This document shows positions 49,225-57,889 of a stretch of 64,000 nt of DNA, piece after piece. The stretch is from Prochlorococcus marinus str. MIT 1013 (GTDB lineage Bacteria > Cyanobacteriota > Cyanobacteriia > PCC-6307 > Cyanobiaceae), in the NCBI RefSeq assembly GCF_027359395.1, contig NZ_CP114778.1, positions 496,001-560,000 on the forward strand. The letters are read 5' to 3'. Below the pieces are notes generated by a model. It saw nothing but the letters and a program-made list of their open reading frames with translations, did not search any database and was not told the origin of the DNA. Every line of letters begins with the position of its first letter. The first letter of the stretch is position 1. A program made the position numbers and the translations under genes.

Positions 49225-49357
49225 AACAAGAAACCCCTCTAGAAATTCCAATAACTAGAGGGGTTATTAATCGACTCGTACTATATAAAGTCAATTATGT
49301 CTTGATGAGGTTTGGCCTCAATTAAATATATAGGTGAAATCAGGTTAGAAAACAAGT

Positions 49358-49692
49358 AAAGCTTGGGAAGCACTACCTCAACCGAACATCAGTTTAATTA
49401 AATTCTTTTTAGATTCTTATCACACAAGTGCGAGTAACAAGGTTAAAAACTGTGTTGCGGATCAAGCTCTAGTCAGAGAGGGGGACAGTCGTCGAAATCC
49501 TGTCCCTTTGCTCGCAAACAATAAAAAAAAGTTCATTAGGTCTGCACTTTTTTTATGTAAACAAACACTCAGGTTAAGCCTTGCATTTTCCTACATACCG
49601 GGCATAACCAGTCTCTTCAACACATTGATTAGGCGCTTTGAGTAACTATTAAAGTTAGTTAGCCCCCTCTTAAAAAAGGGGGTTTTCTATTG
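49358..49692 (+). ncRNA. Repeated RNA-like element, copy C (best preserved)
   Basis: Order: GGGAAGCACTACCTCAACCG, AACATCAG, hairpin GGGACAG-TCGTCGAAATC-CTGTCCC (49482-49506), TTTGCTCGCAAA, CTGCACTTTTTT, CCTTGCATTTTCCTACATAC, CTTTGAGTAACTATT, and the terminator CCCCCTCTTAAAAAAGGGGG followed by TTTTCTATTGC. A possible promoter lies in the conserved block upstream. Compared with copies A and B, the stems are kept while other bases vary. No known RNA family is recognised. Confidence 0.6.
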
Positions 49693-49707
49693 CCAATAAA
49701 TCAATAC

Positions 49708-49826
49708 TCAGTTGCTATGCATATGTTTTCGATCATCGCCTAAACCACATAACTCGATCAATGCTCTTGCATTACTAGCAACAGAAGCTGTTCGCCCTAA
49801 GACAAGACTTTTTTGAATGGCACTTT
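49708..49826 (-). pseudogene. Possible gene remnant without start codon
   Basis: Minus frame AIQKSLVLGRTASVASNARA then LIELCGLGDDRKHMHSN-stop looks protein-like, but no initiation codon lies in front of it. Confidence 0.3.
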
Positions 49827-49940
49827 GATGTAAGTTTCAATGCTTTTTGTCAGTTGAAAAACTAAAGTTAGTTCTAATTTTTACTGGGTTTTGTGCGTTA
49901 TTGGCTAATCCTTTTATATGTAATTCGTTAGCATTATCTT

Positions 49941-50276
49941 TTGATACGTCCGGTTCCCATCGTGCTTCAACAGTCAAAGCTAAAAATTATTGAGCAAATT
50001 ATTGAAGAGTGGATTTATTGCTATCCAAGCAGAACCCTTTCACAAGAAAAAATCGAAATCCTAAAAGAACAACATTATCAAAATCTAAGAGATGATATGA
50101 GAGGAGTTGTAAGTGGAATCGTTTCAGCCCCGGCATGGATTTGTCGGGAGATTGACTTAGAGGAAGGGGCTAATTGGTTCTTAGTAGTAGCGACTTGCTT
50201 GGATTTAATCCACTCCAATAAAGATGGGAAAATAATCACTAAATATACTGATCATTTTCATAACAACCTTGGCTGA
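49941..50276 (+). CDS. Hypothetical protein, 111 aa
   Basis: TTG start. Helical with QQSKLKIIEQIIEEWIYCYP, PSRTLSQEKIEILKEQHYQN and GGVVSGIVSAPAWICREI-like middle (RGVVSGIVSAPAWICREID). No domain recognised. It marks the end of the mosaic island. Confidence 0.55.
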   Translation: MIRPVPIVLQQSKLKIIEQIIEEWIYCYPSRTLSQEKIEILKEQHYQNLRDDMRGVVSGIVSAPAWICREIDLEEGANWFLVVATCLDLIHSNKDGKIITKYTDHFHNNLG

Positions 50277-50462
50277 TCAATAATTGTCAGTTTTTTTCAG
50301 TCCCTAACTACCTAAGGGCTGTTATCAGTAACAAGATTGATTGGTTTTTAAATTAACTTTCCTGTCGCTAGCTTTTAGAAAACTGGGACATATGTATTTT
50401 GTTGATTTTTTATACATCAAGAGATCATCCTTTTTAGCTATAAATGATTTTTATTTAAACCA

Positions 50463-50819
50463 ATGTGGTCTAACATTCGCCTTTCTATTTATGGCGTAAC
50501 TGCACTAGCTGGATTGATTTGGCCTTTTTATTTCATAGCGAAATTTGTCAGTCAGGTTCAAAGTGGTTCTGTCGGAAGCTCAATCATCGAAATAGCTAAT
50601 ACTTTTATTGATGGAGCTTGGGCAACACCAACATCTGGTTTTGTTTCTGCTGATACAGCAGTTTTATTAATTGGAATATTTTCTTTCTATGCTGCCGAGG
50701 GTAAAAGACTGCAAATGAAATTGTGGGGTATTTACTTCCCTCTTACTTTTTTCATTTCATTAGCTTTCTCATTTGGTGCTTTCATGTTTATGAGAGAAAG
50801 AACAATCAATGGCGATTAG
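50463..50819 (+). CDS. DUF2834 family membrane protein, 118 aa
   Basis: Helices near 8-28, 62-80 and 88-110. The segment TPTSGFVSADTAVLLIGIFS and the ending ISLAFSFGAFMFMRER match DUF2834 (TPAVSSLSADL... FPLFLYMRER type). Role unknown, common in cyanobacteria. Confidence 0.75.
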   Translation: MWSNIRLSIYGVTALAGLIWPFYFIAKFVSQVQSGSVGSSIIEIANTFIDGAWATPTSGFVSADTAVLLIGIFSFYAAEGKRLQMKLWGIYFPLTFFISLAFSFGAFMFMRERTINGD

Positions 50820-50855
50820 AAAACTAAAGATAAAGATTATTGTCTTTGGCTTTAA

Positions 50856-51212
50856 TTACTTTTCATTATTCGCTTCATAAGCAAGACCATTTTGTTTGGC
50901 ATATCGATTTGCGAAACGCATGAATCTATTAAAATCTCTTTGTGATCTCCAACAGTAAATAGCTTCTATAGCAGTATATTTCCCGTTTTTTTTTGAAACA
51001 GCGATATTTATTTCTCTAGTAGTTATTCTCCCTTCTTCGTCAATTAAATACATTCCTTCTATTTCCTTGAAATCATCTGACATTAATGCGTCAGGACTAT
51101 TAAATCTGAAAAAAGCTTGTCCTGTTTCTCCATCATTGCTTTTTGTAAGCCTTATTTCTGGAATAACTTTTTCGTCGACACCGTTAAAAAATTGTATCGC
51201 AACATCCTTCAT
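50856..51212 (-). CDS. psb28: Photosystem II assembly protein Psb28
   Basis: 118 residues. AIQFFNGVDEKVIPEIRLTK, GQAFFRFNSPDAL, GMYLIDEEGRITTREI, AIYCWRSQRDFNRFMRFANR and YAKQNGLAY match Psb28 over its whole length. It binds the cytoplasmic side of PSII assembly intermediates. Convergent with the DUF2834 gene. Confidence 0.93.
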   Translation of the reverse strand: MKDVAIQFFNGVDEKVIPEIRLTKSNDGETGQAFFRFNSPDALMSDDFKEIEGMYLIDEEGRITTREINIAVSKKNGKYTAIEAIYCWRSQRDFNRFMRFANRYAKQNGLAYEANNEK

Positions 51213-51432
51213 CCACTTTTCTTGATTTATTTTTTACTTTAAATGCTTTTTTAGAGAGAACTTTAGAGAATGTCATTGAATACATCGATATGTAGTCGCT
51301 ATTACTATCAGAGAATCTTCTAAAATAATTAAATTAGTAAGTTTATTAAAATTAAGCATTTCAAAAATTTCAATAAGTTAATGATTACAATGGTTTCTCA
51401 GAGTAAATTCGTTTGACCTTTTGTACTAAATC

Positions 51433-52134
51433 ATGAATAAATATTTTGATCAGCCAATTGTTATACTTGGTGGTTTCTTGATTGACGGTAGTGCCTATAA
51501 GGAAATGACAGAATATATTAAAAGTAGAATAAATAACAAAGTAGTAATAGTTCCAGTAAATAAAATTGAGTGGCTTAGTACTAATTGGTCATTTGGTTGG
51601 AAGAATATTCTTGATAAAGTTGAAAAAATAGTGACAGAATTATCGAAAGAATCGTCTACGAATAAAGTCACTTTGATAGGTCATAGCTCTGGCGGGATGA
51701 TCCTCAGATTGTATTTATCAGATCTTTTATTTAGTCGGAAGATCTACAATGGGAAGGATTATGCCAATTGCTTAATTACACTAGGAAGTCCTAATCAAGC
51801 AAAAAGGGCCACCTATCTACGTAATTTTGTAAGTTCTAAATTGCCAGGTAGTTTCTATAGCGCAGACGTTAGTTATATATCTGTTGCTGGTGAATTAGAC
51901 TTGAACGGACCTATTGCGACAAAGACATCAGTGAACTTAAGCAAGTCATCTTATAGGGCCTTGAATGGAAATGGAGATGTTATTGGAGATGGACTAGTCC
52001 CTAGAGATTCAGCATTACTAATTGGCTCAAAACAGGTAGTGATGAAAGAAACAGCACATGGAAAAGCTTTTGGTAAGGATTGGTATGGCTCTAAAAATAA
52101 AGTTGAAGAATGGTTGAATAAATCATCGGAATGA
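51433..52134 (+). CDS. Alpha/beta hydrolase (lipase-like)
   Basis: 233 residues. PIVILGGFLIDGSAYKEM is the first strand and oxyanion region. Nucleophile elbow GHSSGG (about 84-89) with Ser, then TLGSPNQAKRATYLRNFV, GDGLVP with the likely Asp (about 187) and ETAHGKAFG with the His (about 209). Similar cyanobacterial proteins are annotated as lipases or as conserved hydrolases; the substrate is unknown. Confidence 0.85.
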   Translation: MNKYFDQPIVILGGFLIDGSAYKEMTEYIKSRINNKVVIVPVNKIEWLSTNWSFGWKNILDKVEKIVTELSKESSTNKVTLIGHSSGGMILRLYLSDLLFSRKIYNGKDYANCLITLGSPNQAKRATYLRNFVSSKLPGSFYSADVSYISVAGELDLNGPIATKTSVNLSKSSYRALNGNGDVIGDGLVPRDSALLIGSKQVVMKETAHGKAFGKDWYGSKNKVEEWLNKSSE

Positions 52135-52286
52135 AATGGTAATAATTCTAAGTAATATAAATGGTTTTCTCTTTGTAAAAATTGACTTAAGATAAATACT
52201 AGAAGATCATATATACACTAGATGTGTAGCAATTAAGCAAACAAAGAGATAAAAGAAAAACTATATTTGTAATTTGTATTTTTGAG

Positions 52287-52475
52287 ATGGAATTAGATCC
52301 AATTACTAAATGGTTGGTAAGGATTTCTTCATCAATCCTTATTTTTTTAGGATTAATACTTGTTATTGCGATACCACTTCTTGCCTTGAAGGCTAGCTCT
52401 GCAATTTCGTTAATACAAGAGACAATTCAGAGTGATTTAAAAGATATTCTTACTGGATTAATAGAGAAGCTTTAA
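52287..52475 (+). CDS. 62-aa membrane protein
   Basis: MELDPITKWLVRISSSILIF then a long helix to about residue 36 and an amphipathic end. No family recognised. Confidence 0.5.
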   Translation: MELDPITKWLVRISSSILIFLGLILVIAIPLLALKASSAISLIQETIQSDLKDILTGLIEKL

Positions 52476-52610
52476 AATTTTAGATAAACAAAAGAAACAA
52501 TAGATACATATCTATCTTTAATATTACACTGTCAATACTTAAGAGAATAAGCTTATTCTTTGAACTTTGATATTGTTTTTTGTAGTTTGTTAATAGGTAT
52601 TATTAATTTA

Positions 52611-52787
52611 ATGAGAAATAGAAAGAATATAGAAGATTTAATTACCTCTTCTCTGACAGAGCTTTTAACAAGATCATTAACCCTTGAAAGGAAAGACCAA
52701 ATCGCAATTTCTCAAGAATTTAAAGAATGGATTCATGGAGTAACCAAAGAGGAAGATATTTGGGTTATAAATCATCCAATCAAATAA
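52611..52787 (+). CDS. Hypothetical 58-aa protein
   Basis: MRNRKNIEDLITSSLTELLT then a polar helical rest with EFKEWIHGVTKEEDIWVINH. The frame is also open from a TTG at 52560. Weak evidence. The 250 bases up to 53039 hold no convincing gene. Confidence 0.4.
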   Translation: MRNRKNIEDLITSSLTELLTRSLTLERKDQIAISQEFKEWIHGVTKEEDIWVINHPIK

Positions 52788-53039
52788 TATGTAAAATTTA
52801 AATTTAATAATTTTATTTGCTGTTTATTTGTTTGTTCTCGTTTAATTTTGTATTTGTTTTCTCATTATTTCCAATAAGTAAATACATCATTGATTCCCAC
52901 ATGATTTATAAAAAAATTTCAAGGACTATATCTTATATTTCGATTTTAAATAAATTATTAGCTACAATTAAGTCAGTAAAATTTTACTATCAGAGCATAA
53001 ATATAAACTTTTAATTCTTTTTTTTAGACTCGTAAAGAA

Positions 53040-54617
53040 CTACGATCCACCCCAGCAAGTAATCTGAGGATTAATTCCTGTAGTTAATTTATCTGCCATA
53101 CGCAGTGCTAAAGCAATAATAGTTAGGCCATGACCAACACTGGGACAGCTTGGGAAAATACTTGAATCAACAATATATAAATTTTCCAGATCATGACATT
53201 TTCCATTCAAGTCTACAACTGAGGAATGTGGTGATGTACCCATTCGACATGTTCCACATGCATACCCCACAACACTTAGAGGAGCTGAACCTCTTGGATG
53301 AGTAGGAGTTCTGGTCACTACGGTTGTTCTCGAATCGCGTTCCATTTTATTTAAAGTATCTAACCATCTATAAACAAGTCGATCATGTGCCTCAAGATTA
53401 TTATGTATATAGTTAATTCGGATTTTATTGTCGTCAACCCAAACTCTATTTTCTGGGTCAGGTAATACTTCCGTCATTGCCCACCAAGTAATTGACCTAG
53501 AAGCTAGTCGTTTAAGTCCAAAATCTGGTATTAATTTTGTTATTAATGATAGGACAGGTGGGGATTCAGCAAATAACGTATCTTTCAGAACTCCACCCCC
53601 AGACTGGATATGGCCTAGAGGATAACTTACATTCATATCTCCCCAATAATAGTCATTCACACCAAATGATCTATTAAACAGTCCATTATTTTGTATATTA
53701 GCTCTTTGCAAAATACAAGTGAGCTGAAGATTCATCAGATTCCGGCCTACTTGACCTGAGCTATTACTTAACCCATTGGGATGCTTTGCTGTTTTAGAAT
53801 TCAACATTATCACCGGAGTATTAATGGCACCAGCTGCTAATACAACAATATCGGATGAGAATAACCAAATATCGTCATCTAATTTGACCTCTACACCTTT
53901 TATTGCTTTACCACTTGGATTGACATGTAGTTTTAGGACATTGGCATTGGTTTTTACATCTAGTCGGTTCTTATCAGAAGAATATAAACCAAATAATTGA
54001 GCATCTCCTCTAGGGAAAAAAGAACAATTTTCAAAATTATCATTGTCTTCATTTATTGAGTCAGGCCAGCTTATTGGCAAGTCATAAGGTTGGCATCCAT
54101 TTCTTATAAGTGACTCTCTAATTAACTCTAAAAATTTTTCTAATTTTCTTGGAGCATTGTTATATTTACTTTTTCGCGGAGGGTCTGTAGGGTCTATACC
54201 TCCTTGCCCATGAACATTAAACAGATTCTCGGCATGTTCGTAATATGGTTCAAGCTCCTCATAACTAAACGGCCAAGAGGGAGATATTCCCTCCTGCAGA
54301 GGCAATGAAAGAAAATCTTTTTCTCTCATTCGTTGCAAAACTGCACCCCAGATTTTTGTATTACCACCAAGTGCATAGGCTGTTTGAGGAGCGAAAGGAT
54401 CTCCATCTGGACCAAACCACTTTTCTCCTAAAGGGTGATATTTTGTTTTCCTGAATAAATCAGTACCTTTTATATTTTGATCTTCAAGAGGTAATTGACC
54501 TCCACGTTCAAGTAGTAGTACCCATTTACCTTGTCTACTCAACTCACTTGCAAGAGTAGAACCGCCTGCTCCACTTCCAACTATTATGCAGTCATAATGA
54601 TGATCATCTATAAACAT
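53040..54617 (-). CDS. GMC-family FAD oxidoreductase
   Basis: 525 residues. N-terminal FAD motif IVGSGAGGSTLASELSRQGK, middle region TAYALGGNTKIWGAVLQRMR, VVLAAGAINTP and C-terminal GMC domain ending VDSSIFPSCPSVGHGLTIIA. A CGTCRMG motif (about 460) precedes the last part, as in glucose/choline dehydrogenase-like enzymes. It oxidises an alcohol or sugar and passes electrons to quinone or oxygen. It lies 42 bases after the oxidase subunit III gene on the same strand and may feed that chain (inference). Confidence 0.88.
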   Translation of the reverse strand: MFIDDHHYDCIIVGSGAGGSTLASELSRQGKWVLLLERGGQLPLEDQNIKGTDLFRKTKYHPLGEKWFGPDGDPFAPQTAYALGGNTKIWGAVLQRMREKDFLSLPLQEGISPSWPFSYEELEPYYEHAENLFNVHGQGGIDPTDPPRKSKYNNAPRKLEKFLELIRESLIRNGCQPYDLPISWPDSINEDNDNFENCSFFPRGDAQLFGLYSSDKNRLDVKTNANVLKLHVNPSGKAIKGVEVKLDDDIWLFSSDIVVLAAGAINTPVIMLNSKTAKHPNGLSNSSGQVGRNLMNLQLTCILQRANIQNNGLFNRSFGVNDYYWGDMNVSYPLGHIQSGGGVLKDTLFAESPPVLSLITKLIPDFGLKRLASRSITWWAMTEVLPDPENRVWVDDNKIRINYIHNNLEAHDRLVYRWLDTLNKMERDSRTTVVTRTPTHPRGSAPLSVVGYACGTCRMGTSPHSSVVDLNGKCHDLENLYIVDSSIFPSCPSVGHGLTIIALALRMADKLTTGINPQITCWGGS

Positions 54618-54659
54618 TATTTTCTATCTTTATTTAGAATTTCCATAATTAATTAAATA

Positions 54660-55253
54660 CTATTGCCACACATAAATTAAGACGAATAAGATAATCCATA
54701 TCACATCTACAAAGTGCCAAAAAAGACTTACTGATTCAACACCCATTTCACCACTGTCATAATTACCTGGTATAAATGAACGTATTAACATTAAACCCAT
54801 TAGTAGTATTCCAGTTATTACATGTAATCCATGGAAACCAGTAAGTAAATAAAATAAGCTCCCAAACACTCCACTGCTTAAGCTGAAGCTTAATTCAGAC
54901 CATTCAAAATATTGACCATATACAAAATAAGATCCCATCAGCATAGTAACTAGCCAAACAATTCGGAATCCCCAATAATTCTTTTTATGTAAATACCTCT
55001 CAGCAAAATAAATAACGAAACTAGAACTTACTAAAATAATTGTATTTATTAAAGGCTCCCTTACAGCTATCCCACTAACACCATCAGGATACCAAGTAGG
55101 TGCAGTGAGTTTTAAAACTGCATATCCTACAAAAAAAGCAAAGAAAATAATACTTTCAGAACATAGGAAAATAATAAAACCCGTTAAATTATGTCCATCA
55201 TGTTTAACATGACCGGGAGTATGAAGTAATACTTCTGATTTAGTGGTAGTCAT
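54660..55253 (-). CDS. ctaE: Heme-copper oxidase subunit III
   Basis: 197 residues with five helices. LCSESIIFFAFFVGYAVLKL, FHGLHVITGILLMG and the ending WHFVDVIWIILFVLIYVW are the subunit III landmarks. It lies directly after subunit I with no spacing. Part of the alternative oxidase operon. Confidence 0.93.
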   Translation of the reverse strand: MTTTKSEVLLHTPGHVKHDGHNLTGFIIFLCSESIIFFAFFVGYAVLKLTAPTWYPDGVSGIAVREPLINTIILVSSSFVIYFAERYLHKKNYWGFRIVWLVTMLMGSYFVYGQYFEWSELSFSLSSGVFGSLFYLLTGFHGLHVITGILLMGLMLIRSFIPGNYDSGEMGVESVSLFWHFVDVIWIILFVLIYVWQ

Positions 55254-56945
55254 TTAACTATCATTCAAAGCTTTCGAAATATAAAACTCCTCATCAACAA
55301 CAAATGGTTTATTCAATCCATAATTATATGGCTCATTGAGTACTGTTGGGATGTCATCCTCAAAGTTTTCATGTGGAGGTGGTGATGGTAATAACCATTC
55401 AAGGCCAATTGCATTCCAGGGATTTGGAGGTGCCTTTTTGCCTCTAGACCATGAACTAACCATATTTAAAATAAAAGGTATAGACGCGACTCCTAGCATA
55501 AATGCTCCAATACTCGCTATTACATTCCAAATAGCAAACTCTGGATCATAAGAAGCGACTCTTCTTGGCATACCTAATAAGCCAGCCCAGTGCAAAGGCA
55601 ACCAATTAAGAGTTGCCCCAATAAATGTCAATGTAAAATGGACCTTTCCTAATCCTTCATAAAACATGCGACCGGTGAATTTTGGAAACCAGTGATAAAT
55701 TCCTGCAAAAATACCAAAAGCAATTGTGTTAAAAATGATGTAATGAAAATGGGCAACCACAAAGTATGTATTGCCCACATGAATATCAATAGGTACTGTG
55801 GCAAGCATCACACCAGTAATACCTCCAAAAATAAAATTAAAAAGTCCTCCTAAGCAAAACAACATAGGTGTATTTAATCTTAAATTGCCTCCCCAAAGAG
55901 TTGCTATCCATGCAAAAACCTTAACTCCAGTGGGCACAGCAATTAACATTGTTGTAAACATAAAAAGGTTTCTCATCCACATTGGCGTACCTGTATAAAA
56001 CATATGATGAACCCAAACGACTAGAGATAAAATAGTGATACCAAAGGAAGCCACGGCTACAAATTTATAGCCAAATAATGGTTTACGAGAATAAGTAGGA
56101 AATAATTCAGAAAAGATGCCAAATACTGGCAAAACCATCACATAGACGGCGGGATGTGAATAGAACCAAAAAAAGTGTTGAAATAAAACGGGATCGCCTC
56201 CAGTTTCTGGATTAAAAAAGCTTGTTCCGAAATTCAGATCAAAGAAGAGCATTATTGCTCCACCTGTAAGTGCTGGGAGCCCAAGAAGCTGAAGAATTTG
56301 CGCAGCTAAAACAGTCCAAATAAAAATAGGCATTTTAAAAAAGCCCATACCTGGAGCACGCATTGTAATTATCGTAGTTACGAAATTAATCGCACCCATG
56401 ATTGATGAAACACCTGATAGACCAATAGCTACTATCCACAACATTTGGCCATTTAGAAAATGGCCAAGTGGGTTTTGAATACTTACAGGTGGATATGACC
56501 ACCAACCGGAGGATGCAGGACCTCCTGGTACAAAAAAACTGGTTAATAAGACAATTGAAAAAACAGGAACCAACCAAAAAGCTAAAGCATTTAATTTCGG
56601 GAATGCCATGTCTGGAGCCCCAATCATGGGAGGTACCAGTAGATTCGTAAGGCCACTAAGTATGGGAAATAAGAACAGGAACAGCATCACAGTCCCGTGC
56701 ATTGTATAAAGACCGTTATAAACAGTCGGATCAAACAAATCGGATGGAGGCGTAATTAATTCTCCTCGAATCAACATGCCTAGTAATCCACCAAGCAATA
56801 AGAAAATTAAAGCTGTGACAATATATTGAATACCTATAACCTTTGCATCAGTATTGAATCCAAAGAATCTTCTCCAGTTATTTGGAGCTCCTGGGACCGG
56901 TTGATTAACTTTTATAATCCTTTCGTCGTAATTTGTTATTGTCAT
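55254..56945 (-). CDS. ctaD: Heme-copper oxidase subunit I, A2-type
   Basis: 563 residues, twelve helices. The heme His are in YTMHGTVM and HFHYI; CuB ligands in SHPAVYV, WVHHM; K-channel Lys in PTGVKVF. The helix VI motif reads FYSHPAVY: the D-channel Glu of A1-type enzymes (HPEVY) is Ala, and the Tyr-Ser pair before it defines the A2 type. It reduces O2 to water. Overlap-free tight spacing with subunits II and III shows one operon. Confidence 0.95.
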   Translation of the reverse strand: MTITNYDERIIKVNQPVPGAPNNWRRFFGFNTDAKVIGIQYIVTALIFLLLGGLLGMLIRGELITPPSDLFDPTVYNGLYTMHGTVMLFLFLFPILSGLTNLLVPPMIGAPDMAFPKLNALAFWLVPVFSIVLLTSFFVPGGPASSGWWSYPPVSIQNPLGHFLNGQMLWIVAIGLSGVSSIMGAINFVTTIITMRAPGMGFFKMPIFIWTVLAAQILQLLGLPALTGGAIMLFFDLNFGTSFFNPETGGDPVLFQHFFWFYSHPAVYVMVLPVFGIFSELFPTYSRKPLFGYKFVAVASFGITILSLVVWVHHMFYTGTPMWMRNLFMFTTMLIAVPTGVKVFAWIATLWGGNLRLNTPMLFCLGGLFNFIFGGITGVMLATVPIDIHVGNTYFVVAHFHYIIFNTIAFGIFAGIYHWFPKFTGRMFYEGLGKVHFTLTFIGATLNWLPLHWAGLLGMPRRVASYDPEFAIWNVIASIGAFMLGVASIPFILNMVSSWSRGKKAPPNPWNAIGLEWLLPSPPPHENFEDDIPTVLNEPYNYGLNKPFVVDEEFYISKALNDS

Positions 56946-56954
56946 AAATAATAT

Positions 56955-57887
56955 CTAACCTTCATGGGGTGAATCAGGGTTGCCAGGATCATTAACTTGT
57001 GGCGAAGGAGATGGTGAAATAGTTGCCCAACCTTTATCTCCTTTTTCTAGCCGCTTCTTGTAAAGAAATCCAGCCTGATTAAGACCATCAACTTGTACCT
57101 TTTTTACAGTTTTATTTATCCATTCCTGATAAGCATCTTTTGATTCAACAATGACATTAGTCTGATTTTGAGAAAAATAAGCTCCACTAAACATAGAATC
57201 TCTTAATCTGTAGATTCCTTTTCTAGTAGGAGTAAGACTATAAGAAATAATGCTTCCAGGGATAATATCTTGTTTCAAACGAAAAGCTGGTATGTAGAAT
57301 CCATGAATGACGTCCTTTGAAATCAACCGGAAATAAACTTTTTCATTTATGGGAATATGAAGTTCAGAAGAGGAGAAACCCTCAGGGTACTTAAATTCCC
57401 AACTCCATTGTCTAGAAATAACATCAATGAATGTACCTGCAGAAGCTTCGTTATTATCTAAGTATGTTGGTAATTCTTTTTGAGAATCATATTTTGTTTT
57501 TTCACCTAAGTTTTGCAAAGTAGTGTTGACCTTTGTTGAATAAATAGCTATTGCAATCACAAGGAAAAGAGGGACTAATGTCCACACAATCTCTAATTTG
57601 ACATTACCTTCAATAGGATCTCCGTAACTTTCGTCATATTTAGGGGCTCGATTAAACAATAAGACCCATCCAATTACTCCAGAACATCCTAGAAATATAA
57701 ATGTTCCAATGCCTGTTTCGAATGCAAATAGATTATCAACGTAAGGAGCCGCTTTTGATGCTTGTACAGGCAACCAGGAATATGACCAATTAGCCATTAA
57801 TTTGCTTAATATTAAGTCTATAAAAACAGCAAAAGTTATTCCTATTATGAGAGATATTTTTGGATTAATATAATCTTTTAAATTCAT
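56955..57887 (-). CDS. ctaC: Heme-copper oxidase subunit II without CuA site (ARTO-like)
   Basis: 310 residues, three N-terminal hydrophobic segments (the third EIVWTLVPLFLVIAIAIY), then the cupredoxin domain with SRQWSWEFKYPEGFSS and DVIHGFYIPAFRLKQDIIPG. Where cytochrome c oxidases have C-x-x-x-C-x-x-x-H-x-x-M, this protein reads RDSMFSGAYFSQNQ, with no Cys, His or Met ligand. So CuA is absent, as in quinol oxidases and the cyanobacterial alternative respiratory terminal oxidase (ARTO). The electron donor is probably quinol, not cytochrome c. Confidence 0.9.
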   Translation of the reverse strand: MNLKDYINPKISLIIGITFAVFIDLILSKLMANWSYSWLPVQASKAAPYVDNLFAFETGIGTFIFLGCSGVIGWVLLFNRAPKYDESYGDPIEGNVKLEIVWTLVPLFLVIAIAIYSTKVNTTLQNLGEKTKYDSQKELPTYLDNNEASAGTFIDVISRQWSWEFKYPEGFSSSELHIPINEKVYFRLISKDVIHGFYIPAFRLKQDIIPGSIISYSLTPTRKGIYRLRDSMFSGAYFSQNQTNVIVESKDAYQEWINKTVKKVQVDGLNQAGFLYKKRLEKGDKGWATISPSPSPQVNDPGNPDSPHEG

Positions 57888-57889
57888 TA

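Noticed and set aside
49350-49640. Long plus frame through RNA-like element copy C
   Set aside because: Open by chance in C only; the corresponding frame in copy A is stopped at once (CTACCTTAA).
52817-53014. 65-codon plus frame rich in Ile, Phe and Ser
   Set aside because: Composition is that of A+T-rich non-coding DNA; no start signal, no paralogue.
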